The position numbers were made by a program, and so were the translations under genes. The notes below the pieces were generated by a model. The model ran no database searches, had not been told where the DNA came from, and was given only the letters and a program-made list of their open reading frames with translations. Shown here piece after piece: positions 36,762 through 43,374 of a DNA stretch of 64,000 bases (position 1 is the first letter of the stretch; every line of letters begins with the position of its first letter). Where the stretch lies: contig NZ_CP043575.1 in assembly GCF_014076495.1 (NCBI RefSeq), positions 2,170,001 through 2,234,000 of the forward strand. The letters are read 5' to 3'. This DNA comes from Comamonas koreensis (GTDB lineage Bacteria > Pseudomonadota > Gammaproteobacteria > Burkholderiales > Burkholderiaceae_C).

Positions 36762-36822
36762 GGCCGAAAAGCACTATTTTCAAAAAAAGCCTCAACTTTC
36801 CATTTGGGCCGTTTTTTCTGGC

Positions 36823-36828
36823 TATAAT
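36823..36828 (+). promoter_or_regulatory. -10 box of the tRNA-Val gene
   Basis: A perfect TATAAT lies 17 bp before the mature tRNA 5' end. No good -35 hexamer is seen at 16-18 bp spacing; the upstream T-rich run (36811-36818) lies in the spacer. Confidence 0.6.
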
Positions 36829-36844
36829 TTGAGTCTTCAACGAC

Positions 36845-36921
36845 AGGCGCGTAGCTCAGCTGGTTAGAGCACCACCTTGACATGGTGGGGGTCGTTGGTT
36901 CGAGTCCAATCGCGCCTACCA
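36845..36921 (+). tRNA. tRNA-Val (anticodon GAC)
   Basis: 77-nt tRNA with a 7-bp acceptor stem AGGCGCG / CGCGCCT, discriminator A and encoded CCA. The D-arm is TAGCTCAGCTGGTTAGAGC-like and the anticodon stem CCACC/GGTGG encloses TTGACAT, so the anticodon is GAC (valine GUC/GUU codons). The T-arm has GGTTCGAGTCC. It stands alone between relA and a NylB-like gene and is not associated with an integrase or att duplication in the window. Confidence 0.95.
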
Positions 36922-37000
36922 AATTTTCCCTCTGAAGAGAACCAGACTTCAGGATCACAGGGATTTGGTATGAAACCTCTCCAAGGTTTCTATTTTGAAC

Positions 37001-37025
37001 AAACCGCCTTCTGGGCGGTTTTTTC
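37001..37025 (+). terminator. Intrinsic terminator downstream of tRNA-Val
   Basis: The stem AAACCGCC / GGCGGTTT (37001-37008, 37014-37021) is followed by T5. It ends the tRNA transcription unit about 80 bp past its 3' end. Confidence 0.85.
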
Positions 37026-37083
37026 ATTCCTGGCCTCTTTTTGCAGAGGGTGGCAAGGTTTTCTCTACGAAATCTCAATATTC

Positions 37084-38424
37084 CTAACGCGGGTGTTTCT
37101 TCAAATGCCGCGCCAGCGCTTCAAACGCAGGCAATGACATCGGATCATTTGCCGCATTAGCAGCCACCGGGTGCGAGCCGTATCTCGCAATGACCATCTG
37201 CGCGGTCGGATCGATATAGAGCGCCTGCCCATGCACGCCGCGTGCGGCAATGGCGCCGTGGGCATTGTGCGTGACCCACCACATATTGCGGTAGCTCCAG
37301 CCCGGCAAGAGGGCGTAGCCGGCTTTGGCAAAGTCGGCAGGCTTGCCGCCTTGGCGGATGTCGGCGATCGCGGCTGCAGGGATGATTTGCTGGCCATTGA
37401 AAAAGCCGTTGTTGCGCACCATCTCGCCAAAGCGCGCCAGGTCGCGCAGGCCGGTGTTCAAGCCGCCGCCGGCAAACGGGGTACCGGTCGCGTCGACGGA
37501 CATATAGGCATCCTGCTCGGCGCCGAGGCGGCTCCAGATGCGGCTGGACAAGAGCTGCGCGACGGACTGGCCGCTGGTGCGCGCAATGATCCAACCCAGC
37601 GCATCGGTATTGGCGGTGCGGTAGCCAAATGCCTCACCGTGCATGCCTTGCGGCTGGACCGTTTGCAAAAACTCATAGTAGCTGCGCGGGCCTGTGAAGT
37701 CCTTGGGCTTGGGCAGTGGATTGCCTGCGGCCGCATGGGCCCAGACCTCTGCCTGGGGGTCGGCATAGTCTTCGCTGAACCGGATGCCGGTGGTCATGTC
37801 CATCACCTGGCGCACCGTGGCGCTGCCAAAGGCAGACATGGCGAGTTCGGGCACATAGTCTGCGGCCTTGCGGTCGGGGTCCAGTGTTCCCTCTGCGACC
37901 AGCATCGCTGCCAAGGTGCCGACAAAGGACTTGGTGACCGACATCGCCGCATGCTGGCCATCGGGCTGGAGTGCGCCGGCATAGCGCTCGTAAACAATGC
38001 GGCCTTGGTGCAGCACGACGATGCCGTCGGTGTAGTTGGCGGCCAGTGAGTCCCGCCAGCGCATTGTTTCACCGGTATCGAGGCGCTTGAATTCCACGCC
38101 GTCAATATCATCGCGCAAGGCGCTGCGCAGCGTAGCGGCAGGCCGCAGTCCTCGCGAGATATTGACGGTCGGCATCAGCTCGCGAAAGTGCGAGACACTC
38201 CAGCGCATCGCCGGGAATTGGAAATACGAGCCGTCGTCAAACCGCAGAATGCGGTCTGCAGGCGGCGGCGACCCCACCATCCAGCCCAGTTTGACGGGGT
38301 CGCTGTCTGCAGCGTCGGGATAGGGTTGCGGAGGCGAAGCGGGAGCCGCAACGGCGTTGACCGCCCCCAAAAGCGATGCGGCGACAAGGCGTGATGCGCG
38401 ATTCAACCATTGCGGTGCTGCCAT
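37084..38424 (-). CDS. NylB-like serine hydrolase (beta-lactamase fold, class C-related)
   Basis: 446-residue exported protein of the penicillin-binding/beta-lactamase C family. A signal peptide (to about residue 27, AVAA) precedes a mature domain that lines up with 6-aminohexanoate-dimer hydrolase. MRWSVSHFRELMPTVNISRG matches its N-terminal block, SVTK is the nucleophile SxxK box, and FSEDYADPQAEVWAH sits where NylB has its substrate tyrosine segment. GYRTANTDALGWI and GGGLNTGLRDLARFGEM follow, then a terminal GVHGQALYIDP block. Physiological substrates of such proteins are mostly unknown; carboxylesterase activity is common. Gene neighbours give no hint. It is convergent with the tRNA unit. 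Confidence 0.82.
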   Translation of the reverse strand: MAAPQWLNRASRLVAASLLGAVNAVAAPASPPQPYPDAADSDPVKLGWMVGSPPPADRILRFDDGSYFQFPAMRWSVSHFRELMPTVNISRGLRPAATLRSALRDDIDGVEFKRLDTGETMRWRDSLAANYTDGIVVLHQGRIVYERYAGALQPDGQHAAMSVTKSFVGTLAAMLVAEGTLDPDRKAADYVPELAMSAFGSATVRQVMDMTTGIRFSEDYADPQAEVWAHAAAGNPLPKPKDFTGPRSYYEFLQTVQPQGMHGEAFGYRTANTDALGWIIARTSGQSVAQLLSSRIWSRLGAEQDAYMSVDATGTPFAGGGLNTGLRDLARFGEMVRNNGFFNGQQIIPAAAIADIRQGGKPADFAKAGYALLPGWSYRNMWWVTHNAHGAIAARGVHGQALYIDPTAQMVIARYGSHPVAANAANDPMSLPAFEALARHLKKHPR

Positions 38425-38804
38425 GCTCTAGCTCCATGCAGATGTGTTTATCGCAGTATCTTACAGAGCACGATATGCTGATGGTTTCATCGCGCGCCAT
38501 AAATACTTCCCCGACCGCATCCGAATACCGCAGCCATCAAGGGGGCGCATATTCAGCGTTTGGTGCGTTTTGCTGCAGCGAAATAGCCCCAGAGTGGGCG
38601 GCCTGTTGATCGCTGGGCGCATGTACATGCTGAGGCTGCGCTGGCGTCGGCGGTGCGGGGCTATGGGCCGCATGCGCTACAAGGCGCTGTCTCCTTGCGA
38701 GATGGCCGCTTCGTTGTTGAGCAGGTCAGCTTGGCCTGGGGCATGCAGCACACGCTGGCGCTGGCGCTGGCGATATGGGGATCGCATATCGGCCCGTCAG
38801 CGGC
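38425..38804. other. 380-bp gap without a supported gene; possible coding remnant
   Basis: No gene with start, ribosome site and recognisable product is present. In one plus-strand frame, about 38593-38805, a stop-free stretch has coding-like composition (for example VRGYGPHALQGAVSLRDGRF) but no plausible start. It ends against the oppositely oriented alpha-CTD-like gene, so it may be the 3' remnant of a decayed gene. Confidence 0.3.
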
Positions 38805-39101
38805 TCAGGCCGCCGTGGCCAGGCCCAAGGCAGCCAGCGGGGCGCCATGCATCTTCTTGGTGGGGCGTTGCCCATCTTTGAGTTCAGCCAGATAGCACTG
38901 ACCTGGAAAGAAAACGGCCTCCACCTCGCGCAGGGACTGCAGGCCAAAGCCGGCCAGTTTGAGCAGCCGCTCGGGATAGGCGGCGATGACTTCTTCCACG
39001 GTCGTGATGTTGTGGCGGGCCAGGGCGTTGAATGCGCGGTTGGAGAGCTTTCCTGCAAGCGGAGTGGCGTGCGCGGCTTGCGCACCGTTCAGCGGAGACA
39101 T
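38805..39101 (-). CDS. Stand-alone RNA polymerase alpha-CTD-like small protein
   Basis: 98-residue protein whose central part, LSNRAFNALARHNITTVEEV followed by IAAYPERLLKLAGFGLQSLREV, aligns with the C-terminal domain of RNA polymerase alpha. The residues that contact UP-element DNA in E. coli are mostly kept: R265 and N268 in the position of RAFNAL, G296 and S299 in GFGLQS, E302 in REV. K298 is replaced by Gln. There is no alpha N-terminal domain. A start at 39155 would add 18 residues; neither start has a strong ribosome site. The C-terminus (about 35 residues) is basic and unlike alpha. The protein could be a DNA-binding or decoy factor, or simply a helix-hairpin-helix relative; function unknown. 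Confidence 0.65.
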   Translation of the reverse strand: MSPLNGAQAAHATPLAGKLSNRAFNALARHNITTVEEVIAAYPERLLKLAGFGLQSLREVEAVFFPGQCYLAELKDGQRPTKKMHGAPLAALGLATAA

Positions 39102-39260
39102 CAGATAGAGACAGGGTTGTGTTGCGAGCCGCAATCCTAGCACCCGAGTCCTCATACAAGCTTACAACCCCGCGGGCTGCTGCGAGAAGCGGCGCATGCC
39201 GCGCTGTGCAAGAAAAAAGCCCTCCAATGAACTGACCCCAAGAAGTTGGACAGTTGGAAG

Positions 39261-40097
39261 CTAGGGACTGAAGGCCTGAATCCGGTATTGCACCGGACTC
39301 AGGCCTTTTAGTTTTAGCTTGATGCGTTGGTGATTGTAGTAATGGATGTAGTGGTGAAGACCTTCTTGAAGCTGCGCCACACTGCTGAACTTGTTGAGGT
39401 GGAAGAACTCGGACTTCAAGGTTCCGAAGAAGCTCTCCATCGCTGCGTTATCCAAGCAATTGCCCCGACGTGACATGCTTTGCACCAGGCCATGATCGGC
39501 CAGCAAGCGGCGATAGGCACGACTTTGGTACTGCCAGCCCTGGTCGGAATGCAGCAATGGTTTTTCCTCCCTGCCCAGCTTGCCTAGCGCCTTGCGCAAC
39601 ATGTCACCCACCATCTTCAAGCGCGGTTGCGTATTCATCTGATAGCTCACCACCTCGCCATTGAATAGATCCATGACAGGCGACAGGTATAGCTTTTTAC
39701 CCAAGACGTTGAACTCTGTCACGTCCGTCACCCATTTCTGGTTAGGCTGCTCGGCCATGAACTGGCGCTGCAACACATTGGCCACGTCCGCGTGCTGCCC
39801 GGCGCGATAGGAGCGATATTTCTTGGGCCGAACCAGGGACTTCATCCCCATTACCTGCATCAGGCGCTGCACGCTCTTGTGGTTCACATGACAGCCATTG
39901 CGCTTGAGTTCAAGCGCAATACGCCGATAGCCATAGCGTCCTTTGTGAAGCTCGTAGACAGATCGGATCTGAGCCTTGAGCTCAGCGTATTTGTCGCCTC
40001 TCCTGTGCACTTGAGCCTGGTAATAGAAGGTGCTGCGCGCCAGCTTACCTGCCCGCAGCAAGTCCTTGAGGTCGTGATCTGGCCTTAGCTCAAGCAC
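39261..40097 (-). CDS. IS3-family transposase OrfB (DDE integrase domain)
   Basis: 278 residues from a GTG that overlaps the orfA stop by one base. An HTH_21-like segment (YGYRRIALELKRNGCHVNHKSVQRLM) precedes the rve integrase core with the catalytic triad: D in KWVTDVTEFN, D in LHSDQGWQYQS and E in DNAAMESFFGTLKSE. The fusion OrfAB transposase is normally made by a -1 programmed frameshift. OrfB lies in the -1 frame here, and A-runs at 40124-40129 and 40107-40111 (as T on the plus strand) precede the orfA stop. Neither run gives a canonical A6G heptamer in the right phase. Confidence 0.92.
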   Translation of the reverse strand: MLELRPDHDLKDLLRAGKLARSTFYYQAQVHRRGDKYAELKAQIRSVYELHKGRYGYRRIALELKRNGCHVNHKSVQRLMQVMGMKSLVRPKKYRSYRAGQHADVANVLQRQFMAEQPNQKWVTDVTEFNVLGKKLYLSPVMDLFNGEVVSYQMNTQPRLKMVGDMLRKALGKLGREEKPLLHSDQGWQYQSRAYRRLLADHGLVQSMSRRGNCLDNAAMESFFGTLKSEFFHLNKFSSVAQLQEGLHHYIHYYNHQRIKLKLKGLSPVQYRIQAFSP

Positions 40098-40636
40098 TAT
40101 CCGCGCTTTTTCTGCGCAGCTTGTTTTTTCGCCTGAACCAAGGCCTCCAATTTTTTTAGGTACGCCACCTCCGCGCGCAGGTACTTCACCTCTTTGAGCA
40201 AATCTGCGTGCGAACGCGTGTCGTCCGCAGACATAACTGCTTGTGCCTGTGCGGGCTTGGCTGTGGGTGGGTTTGGCATCTTCTTGGAGCGTCCTCTTGG
40301 CCGGGGTGCAAGTGCTTGCGGCCCACCGTCGTGATATTGCAGCTCCCAGGCGCTGATGACACCCGTGCCACCCCGGATATCAAACAAGGTAATCGTCTCT
40401 CGTGCAGACAGATCATCTCGCCACATCCGCTGCAACACTGCCAGTTTGAAGTCAGCGCTGTAGCGACTGAACTTCTTGCGCAACCCTGATAGGCCATGCT
40501 GCTGGTAGCTCTTTACCCAACGTCGCACTGTCGCTTGGTCGAGACCGTGAGCATGGGCCAGTGCTCTGAACCCATGCTGCCCCTGCACGTAGCCCTGGAC
40601 AACTTCCAGCTTGTAACTCTCGTCGTACTTCGCCAT
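40097..40636 (-). CDS. IS3-family OrfA (helix-turn-helix)
   Basis: 179-residue DNA-binding protein of the IS150 type, starting at MAKYDESYKLEVVQ (an in-frame start 33 bp upstream is less likely). Two HTH modules are visible: residues about 10-50 (FRALAHAHGLDQATVRRWV) and about 60-110 (DLSARETITLFDIRGGTGVISAWE). A C-terminal leucine-zipper-like helix (DLLKEVKYLRAEVAYLKKLEAL) mediates multimerisation. It ends in a lysine-rich tail where frameshifting into orfB would occur. Confidence 0.9.
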   Translation of the reverse strand: MAKYDESYKLEVVQGYVQGQHGFRALAHAHGLDQATVRRWVKSYQQHGLSGLRKKFSRYSADFKLAVLQRMWRDDLSARETITLFDIRGGTGVISAWELQYHDGGPQALAPRPRGRSKKMPNPPTAKPAQAQAVMSADDTRSHADLLKEVKYLRAEVAYLKKLEALVQAKKQAAQKKRG

Positions 40637-40772
40637 GAAAAACACCCCAAAGGTTGGATTGATGTCCAACTTTTGGGGTGCAGTTCACAAGAGGGCTTGC
40701 AAAAGTGGCAAGGGTGGGTGGAGGATCACCCGTCAACGGGCCAAGGTTTAGTGCACCAAAGGCATGGCGCTA

Positions 40773-41085
40773 AGAACCTGTTCAAAGTCTCTACGCAGCC
40801 GCGTTGGAGTGCAATCGGGATGAGTTCGAAGGGATGGAGCGCAGCTTGCACCGGGGTGCAAGCAAGGGCCAGCACGCAGAAATCGCCCGATTTCACTCCA
40901 ACCCATAGGGACAGTGGCTTTGCGCTGCCCGGGAAGGGGCGCCCGGCTAGGGAGCGGTCTGCGTCGTTGCAAATCCTCGCAATAGCATCATGGCTATTGC
41001 TGCGGTATTGCGCGGCTGGGCGCCCCCCTCGCATCCCATCTCGCAAAGACACTGTCGCGGCGCGAGGAGACTTTGAACAGGTTCT
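40773..41085. repeat. Foldable repeat element, copy 2 (313 bp)
   Basis: Same 19-bp terminal inverted repeats as copy 1 (40773-40791 and 41067-41085), nearly identical arm A and matching arm B stems. It differs by two insertions inside arm B, one near 40928-40954 and one near 41012-41027. They contain GGGGCGCCCGGC (40936-40947) and GCTGGGCGCCCC (41015-41026), which can pair with each other (11 of 12 plus a G-T wobble), so the arm is lengthened symmetrically. Its right end supplies part of the stop codon of the gene at 41084-41308. No clear target duplication. Confidence 0.85.
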
Positions 41086-41308
41086 AAGAGGGGATGGTCG
41101 GACTTGCCGAGCTGGCCAAGGTCACGATCATCTTGGGCTTTTGGCCCCGGTAACTGAGTTCATTGCCTTTGTACTCTGGCCTTTCTATCCAGGTGATACG
41201 GGAGTGGGGAACACCGTCGGGGTAAGAAATTCGGTCCTTTTCATAACGGGCTTGAATCTCTTCTTGGCTCAGTGCCTGAGCCGGAAGGGGTTTGGATGCA
41301 TAAGTCAT
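41084..41308 (-). CDS. Small hypothetical protein, C-terminus at repeat boundary
   Basis: 74-residue basic/hydrophilic protein, MTYASKPLPAQALSQEE..., with AGGAG 9 nt before the ATG at 41308 (a TTG three codons upstream is also possible). It has no signal peptide, membrane segment or domain I recognise. The stop TAG spans the junction with the repeat element (41084-41086), so the natural C-terminus may have been lost when the repeat arrived. The restored terminator at 39213/40691 may once have served this transcript. Confidence 0.55.
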   Translation of the reverse strand: MTYASKPLPAQALSQEEIQARYEKDRISYPDGVPHSRITWIERPEYKGNELSYRGQKPKMIVTLASSASPTIPS

Positions 41309-41586
41309 GGCTTTCAACTCCTTGAATATCGCTGGAATGCCGGTTCTATGCGAGGCCGCTCCTCGTCGCCACCCCCAGTATGCGCTTTACAAGATGTACT
41401 GGGTATGGAATGGCCATAGACAAAGCCATGCTCTGTTGTATAGGGGGCGCAAATCCGCCGTGTTCGCCACGCTGTGGGAGAGTCCCTACGGTAATGCTGC
41501 TTGCACGACTGCAATGCGGGGGCCGTGAGGGTGTGACACTGAAACCACACAAGCCGATTAACCCGCAAACCCGCAAGGAGTGACAG

Positions 41587-41796
41587 ATGAACGAAGACAC
41601 GATCAAAGGCAACTGGAAGCAATTCAAGGGCAAGGTCCAAGAGCAGTGGGGCAAGCTGACCAATGATGATCTGGACGTGGTCGACGGCAAGCGCGAGCAG
41701 CTGGTGGGCCGCATCCAAGAGCGTGAAGGTATTGCGAAAGATGCTGCCGAGCAGCAGGTCAAGGATTGGGAAACCAAGAACAATTACCGCTGGTAA
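41587..41796 (+). CDS. CsbD-family stress protein
   Basis: 69-residue hydrophilic protein that starts MNEDTIKGNWKQFKGKVQEQ, the hallmark of CsbD/YjbJ proteins, followed by DDLDVVDGKREQLVGRIQER and a C-terminal amphipathic helix. Members are abundant in stationary phase or stress; molecular function is unclear. AAGGAG lies 6-7 nt before the ATG. It stands alone with its own terminator at 41806-41836. The 270 bp upstream (41318-41586) contain no supported gene. Confidence 0.92.
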   Translation: MNEDTIKGNWKQFKGKVQEQWGKLTNDDLDVVDGKREQLVGRIQEREGIAKDAAEQQVKDWETKNNYRW

Positions 41797-41805
41797 TTCA
41801 AGCAG

Positions 41806-41836
41806 CCTCCCTGGCTTTTGCGAGGGAGGTCTTTTT
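41806..41836 (+). terminator. Intrinsic terminator after csbD-like gene
   Basis: The stem CCTCCCT / AGGGAGG (41806-41812, 41823-41829) is followed by TCTTTTT. Confidence 0.85.
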
Positions 41837-41902
41837 ACTTTCTGCATGCAGGCGGCCATAGAACGTGGCCGCCTTGCTGCGTGATGCACCAAGGCCCGAG
41901 CC

Positions 41903-42403
41903 ATGAATGCTTCTGACTCCGCGTTCCAAACCATCATTCACACCATCGCTGGCGAGCTGTCTGATCTGACCGATCTGGCGCAGGCCACGCGCATCATTTT
42001 CAAGCTGCTGCTTGCGGCCCTGCTGGGTGGCATGCTGGGCTATGAAAGAGAGGCCAGCGGCAAGGCTGCCGGCCTGCGCACGCACATGCTGGTGGCCATG
42101 GGGGCGGCCACCTTTTTGGCCGTGGCGCAACTGATGGGCATGACGCCGATGGACTCCAGCCGGGTGATCCAGGGGCTGATTGCTGGCGTGGGCTTTTTGG
42201 GAGCGGGCGCCATCTTGAAACCCGCCAAGGAAAACACCGAGGATGTGAAGGGCCTGACCACCGCCGCAGGCATCTGGTTCACCGCAGCGATAGGCATGGC
42301 GGTGGGCGCAGGTGAAGAGGCCGCTGCCATTTTGTGCACCTTGTTTGCGCTCTTTGTGCTGATGGTGCTGCCCAAGAATGTGGTGCCCAAAAAAGGCAAT
42401 TGA
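41903..42403 (+). CDS. MgtC/SapB-family membrane protein
   Basis: 166-residue inner-membrane protein with four hydrophobic spans and the family signature GGMLGYEREASGKAAGLRTH, followed by IQGLIAGVGFLGAGAILK and GLTTAAGIWFTAAIGMAVG. MgtC proteins support growth in low magnesium and virulence in pathogens, partly through inhibition of the F1Fo ATP synthase. This version lacks the C-terminal cytoplasmic ACT-like domain of Salmonella MgtC, so it belongs to the shorter SapB-like type. No riboswitch or leader ORF is evident in the 100-bp upstream gap. Confidence 0.9.
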   Translation: MNASDSAFQTIIHTIAGELSDLTDLAQATRIIFKLLLAALLGGMLGYEREASGKAAGLRTHMLVAMGAATFLAVAQLMGMTPMDSSRVIQGLIAGVGFLGAGAILKPAKENTEDVKGLTTAAGIWFTAAIGMAVGAGEEAAAILCTLFALFVLMVLPKNVVPKKGN

Positions 42404-42535
42404 TGCGCCGCTGCAGGGCGCGCGGTGCAGACCCTGACGCCTTGTCGGAATGCACCTAGGCCGCTGCCGTGGCAAGGCCTACGCAGGCCGCTTGCCATCG
42501 GCGGTACAAAAGGGTTTGTTGGAAGGAACCCTCTT

Positions 42536-43141
42536 ATGCGCCGCACACCTGAGGCATCGGCCTCCTCCAGAACCTCCTCCTTGCCGCTGGCCATGGCCTT
42601 GACAGCTGCAGTGTCTGCGCTGTGGTACACCGGCCAGCGGGTGAGGGTGCCCAAGAATGTTCGCCCTGTGCAGAACTTCGATGTCCGGCAGTACATGGGC
42701 CACTGGTATGAGCTGGCACGGATTGACTATGTGTTTGAGCGCGGACTGACCTCCTGCACCGCAGACTACTTGTTGCAAGACAATGGCACGGTGCAGGTCA
42801 CCAATCGCGGTTTTGACCCGGAGCGTGGCCAATGGAAGTCGGCAACTGCGGTGGCCAAGCTGCTGTCCGGCCCGGAACTGGGCTCGCTGAAGGTGTCGTT
42901 CTTTCGCCCTTTATATGCCGGCTACCATGTGGTCTATGTCGACCATGATGCAGGACACGCCGTGGTGGTCGGTGATGCGGCCAAGTACGCCTGGATTCTG
43001 TCGCGCACGCCGAGCATCGATGAAGCTACCTACACACGCCTGGTGGCCATCGCCGCCAGCAATGGGGTCGATGCCCATCGGCTGATCCGGGTGCCGCATG
43101 GCGCGGCGCTGGAGATGGTCGAGAGCAGCAAGGCGGCGTAA
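42536..43141 (+). CDS. Lipocalin-family (Blc-like) protein
   Basis: 201-residue bacterial lipocalin. The N-terminus has a hydrophobic segment (about 14-32) with no lipobox cysteine, so it is probably membrane-anchored or a secreted form rather than a typical Blc lipoprotein. Lipocalin motif 1 is YMGHWYELARIDYVFERGL (GxW). VTNRGFDPERGQWKSATAVAK, FFRPLYAGYHVVYVDHDAGHAVVVGD and ILSRTP correspond to the following strands. Blc binds lysophospholipids and supports envelope stress survival. GGAAGGA precedes the ATG at 42536; the longer frame to 42425 is not supported. Confidence 0.85.
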   Translation: MRRTPEASASSRTSSLPLAMALTAAVSALWYTGQRVRVPKNVRPVQNFDVRQYMGHWYELARIDYVFERGLTSCTADYLLQDNGTVQVTNRGFDPERGQWKSATAVAKLLSGPELGSLKVSFFRPLYAGYHVVYVDHDAGHAVVVGDAAKYAWILSRTPSIDEATYTRLVAIAASNGVDAHRLIRVPHGAALEMVESSKAA

Positions 43142-43187
43142 GATCAGTGCATAGCTGGCTGCAAAGGCTGCGTGAAAGGTATGGGTA

Positions 43188-43206
43188 TTAAATGATATTC
43201 ATTCTC
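43188..43206 (+). promoter_or_regulatory. Fur-box-like sequence upstream of the siderophore-interacting protein gene
   Basis: TTAAATGATATTCATTCTC matches 14 of 19 positions of the E. coli Fur consensus GATAATGATAATCATTATC, including the ATGATA/TCATT core. The following gene has an iron-related function, supporting iron-dependent repression. It lies about 170 bp upstream of the annotated start, leaving a long untranslated leader. Confidence 0.65.
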
Positions 43207-43374
43207 AACTGGTTTATGATCCCGCCATCGAGAGCGTCAGCCACAGCGCGGCTCTTTGCTTCCGTTTCATCGTGGGGCGACCCGGGACCTCAGCGTCTCC
43301 AAGGTCGTTTTTGCTAGCCACCGGCAGGCCCTTGCGGTCTGTCAGCCAGCCAAGCTCTTTTCTCCACGCACTCG

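Larger units (their letters stand above)
39228..40687 (-). mobile_element. IS3-family (IS150-group-like) insertion sequence, 1460 bp, apparently intact
   Basis: The ends are imperfect inverted repeats starting TGAACTG: the left end reads TGAACTGACCCCAAGAAGTT and the right end, inverted, TGAACTGCACCCCAAAAGTT. They begin with TG and finish with CA as in IS3-family elements. A 3-bp duplication CAA flanks the element (39225-39227, 40688-40690). It carries orfA and orfB in the -1 frame relation. Its GC content is visibly lower than the surroundings. Both frames are open and both termini present, so it is probably active or recently arrived. Confidence 0.92.
39213..40696 (-). terminator. Terminator hairpin split by an IS insertion in its loop
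   Basis: Removing the IS and one copy of the 3-bp duplication restores GCCCTC-CAA-GAGGGC (39219-39227 joined to 40691-40696). It is preceded on the plus strand by A6, so on the minus strand it reads as a hairpin followed by T6. The IS lies exactly in the loop. Confidence 0.7.

Noticed and set aside
40097..40130. Canonical A6G programmed frameshift heptamer in the IS
   Set aside because: A-runs precede the orfA stop and the -1 frame relation is correct, but neither run gives A AAA AAG in the orfA reading phase, so the slip site is only tentative.
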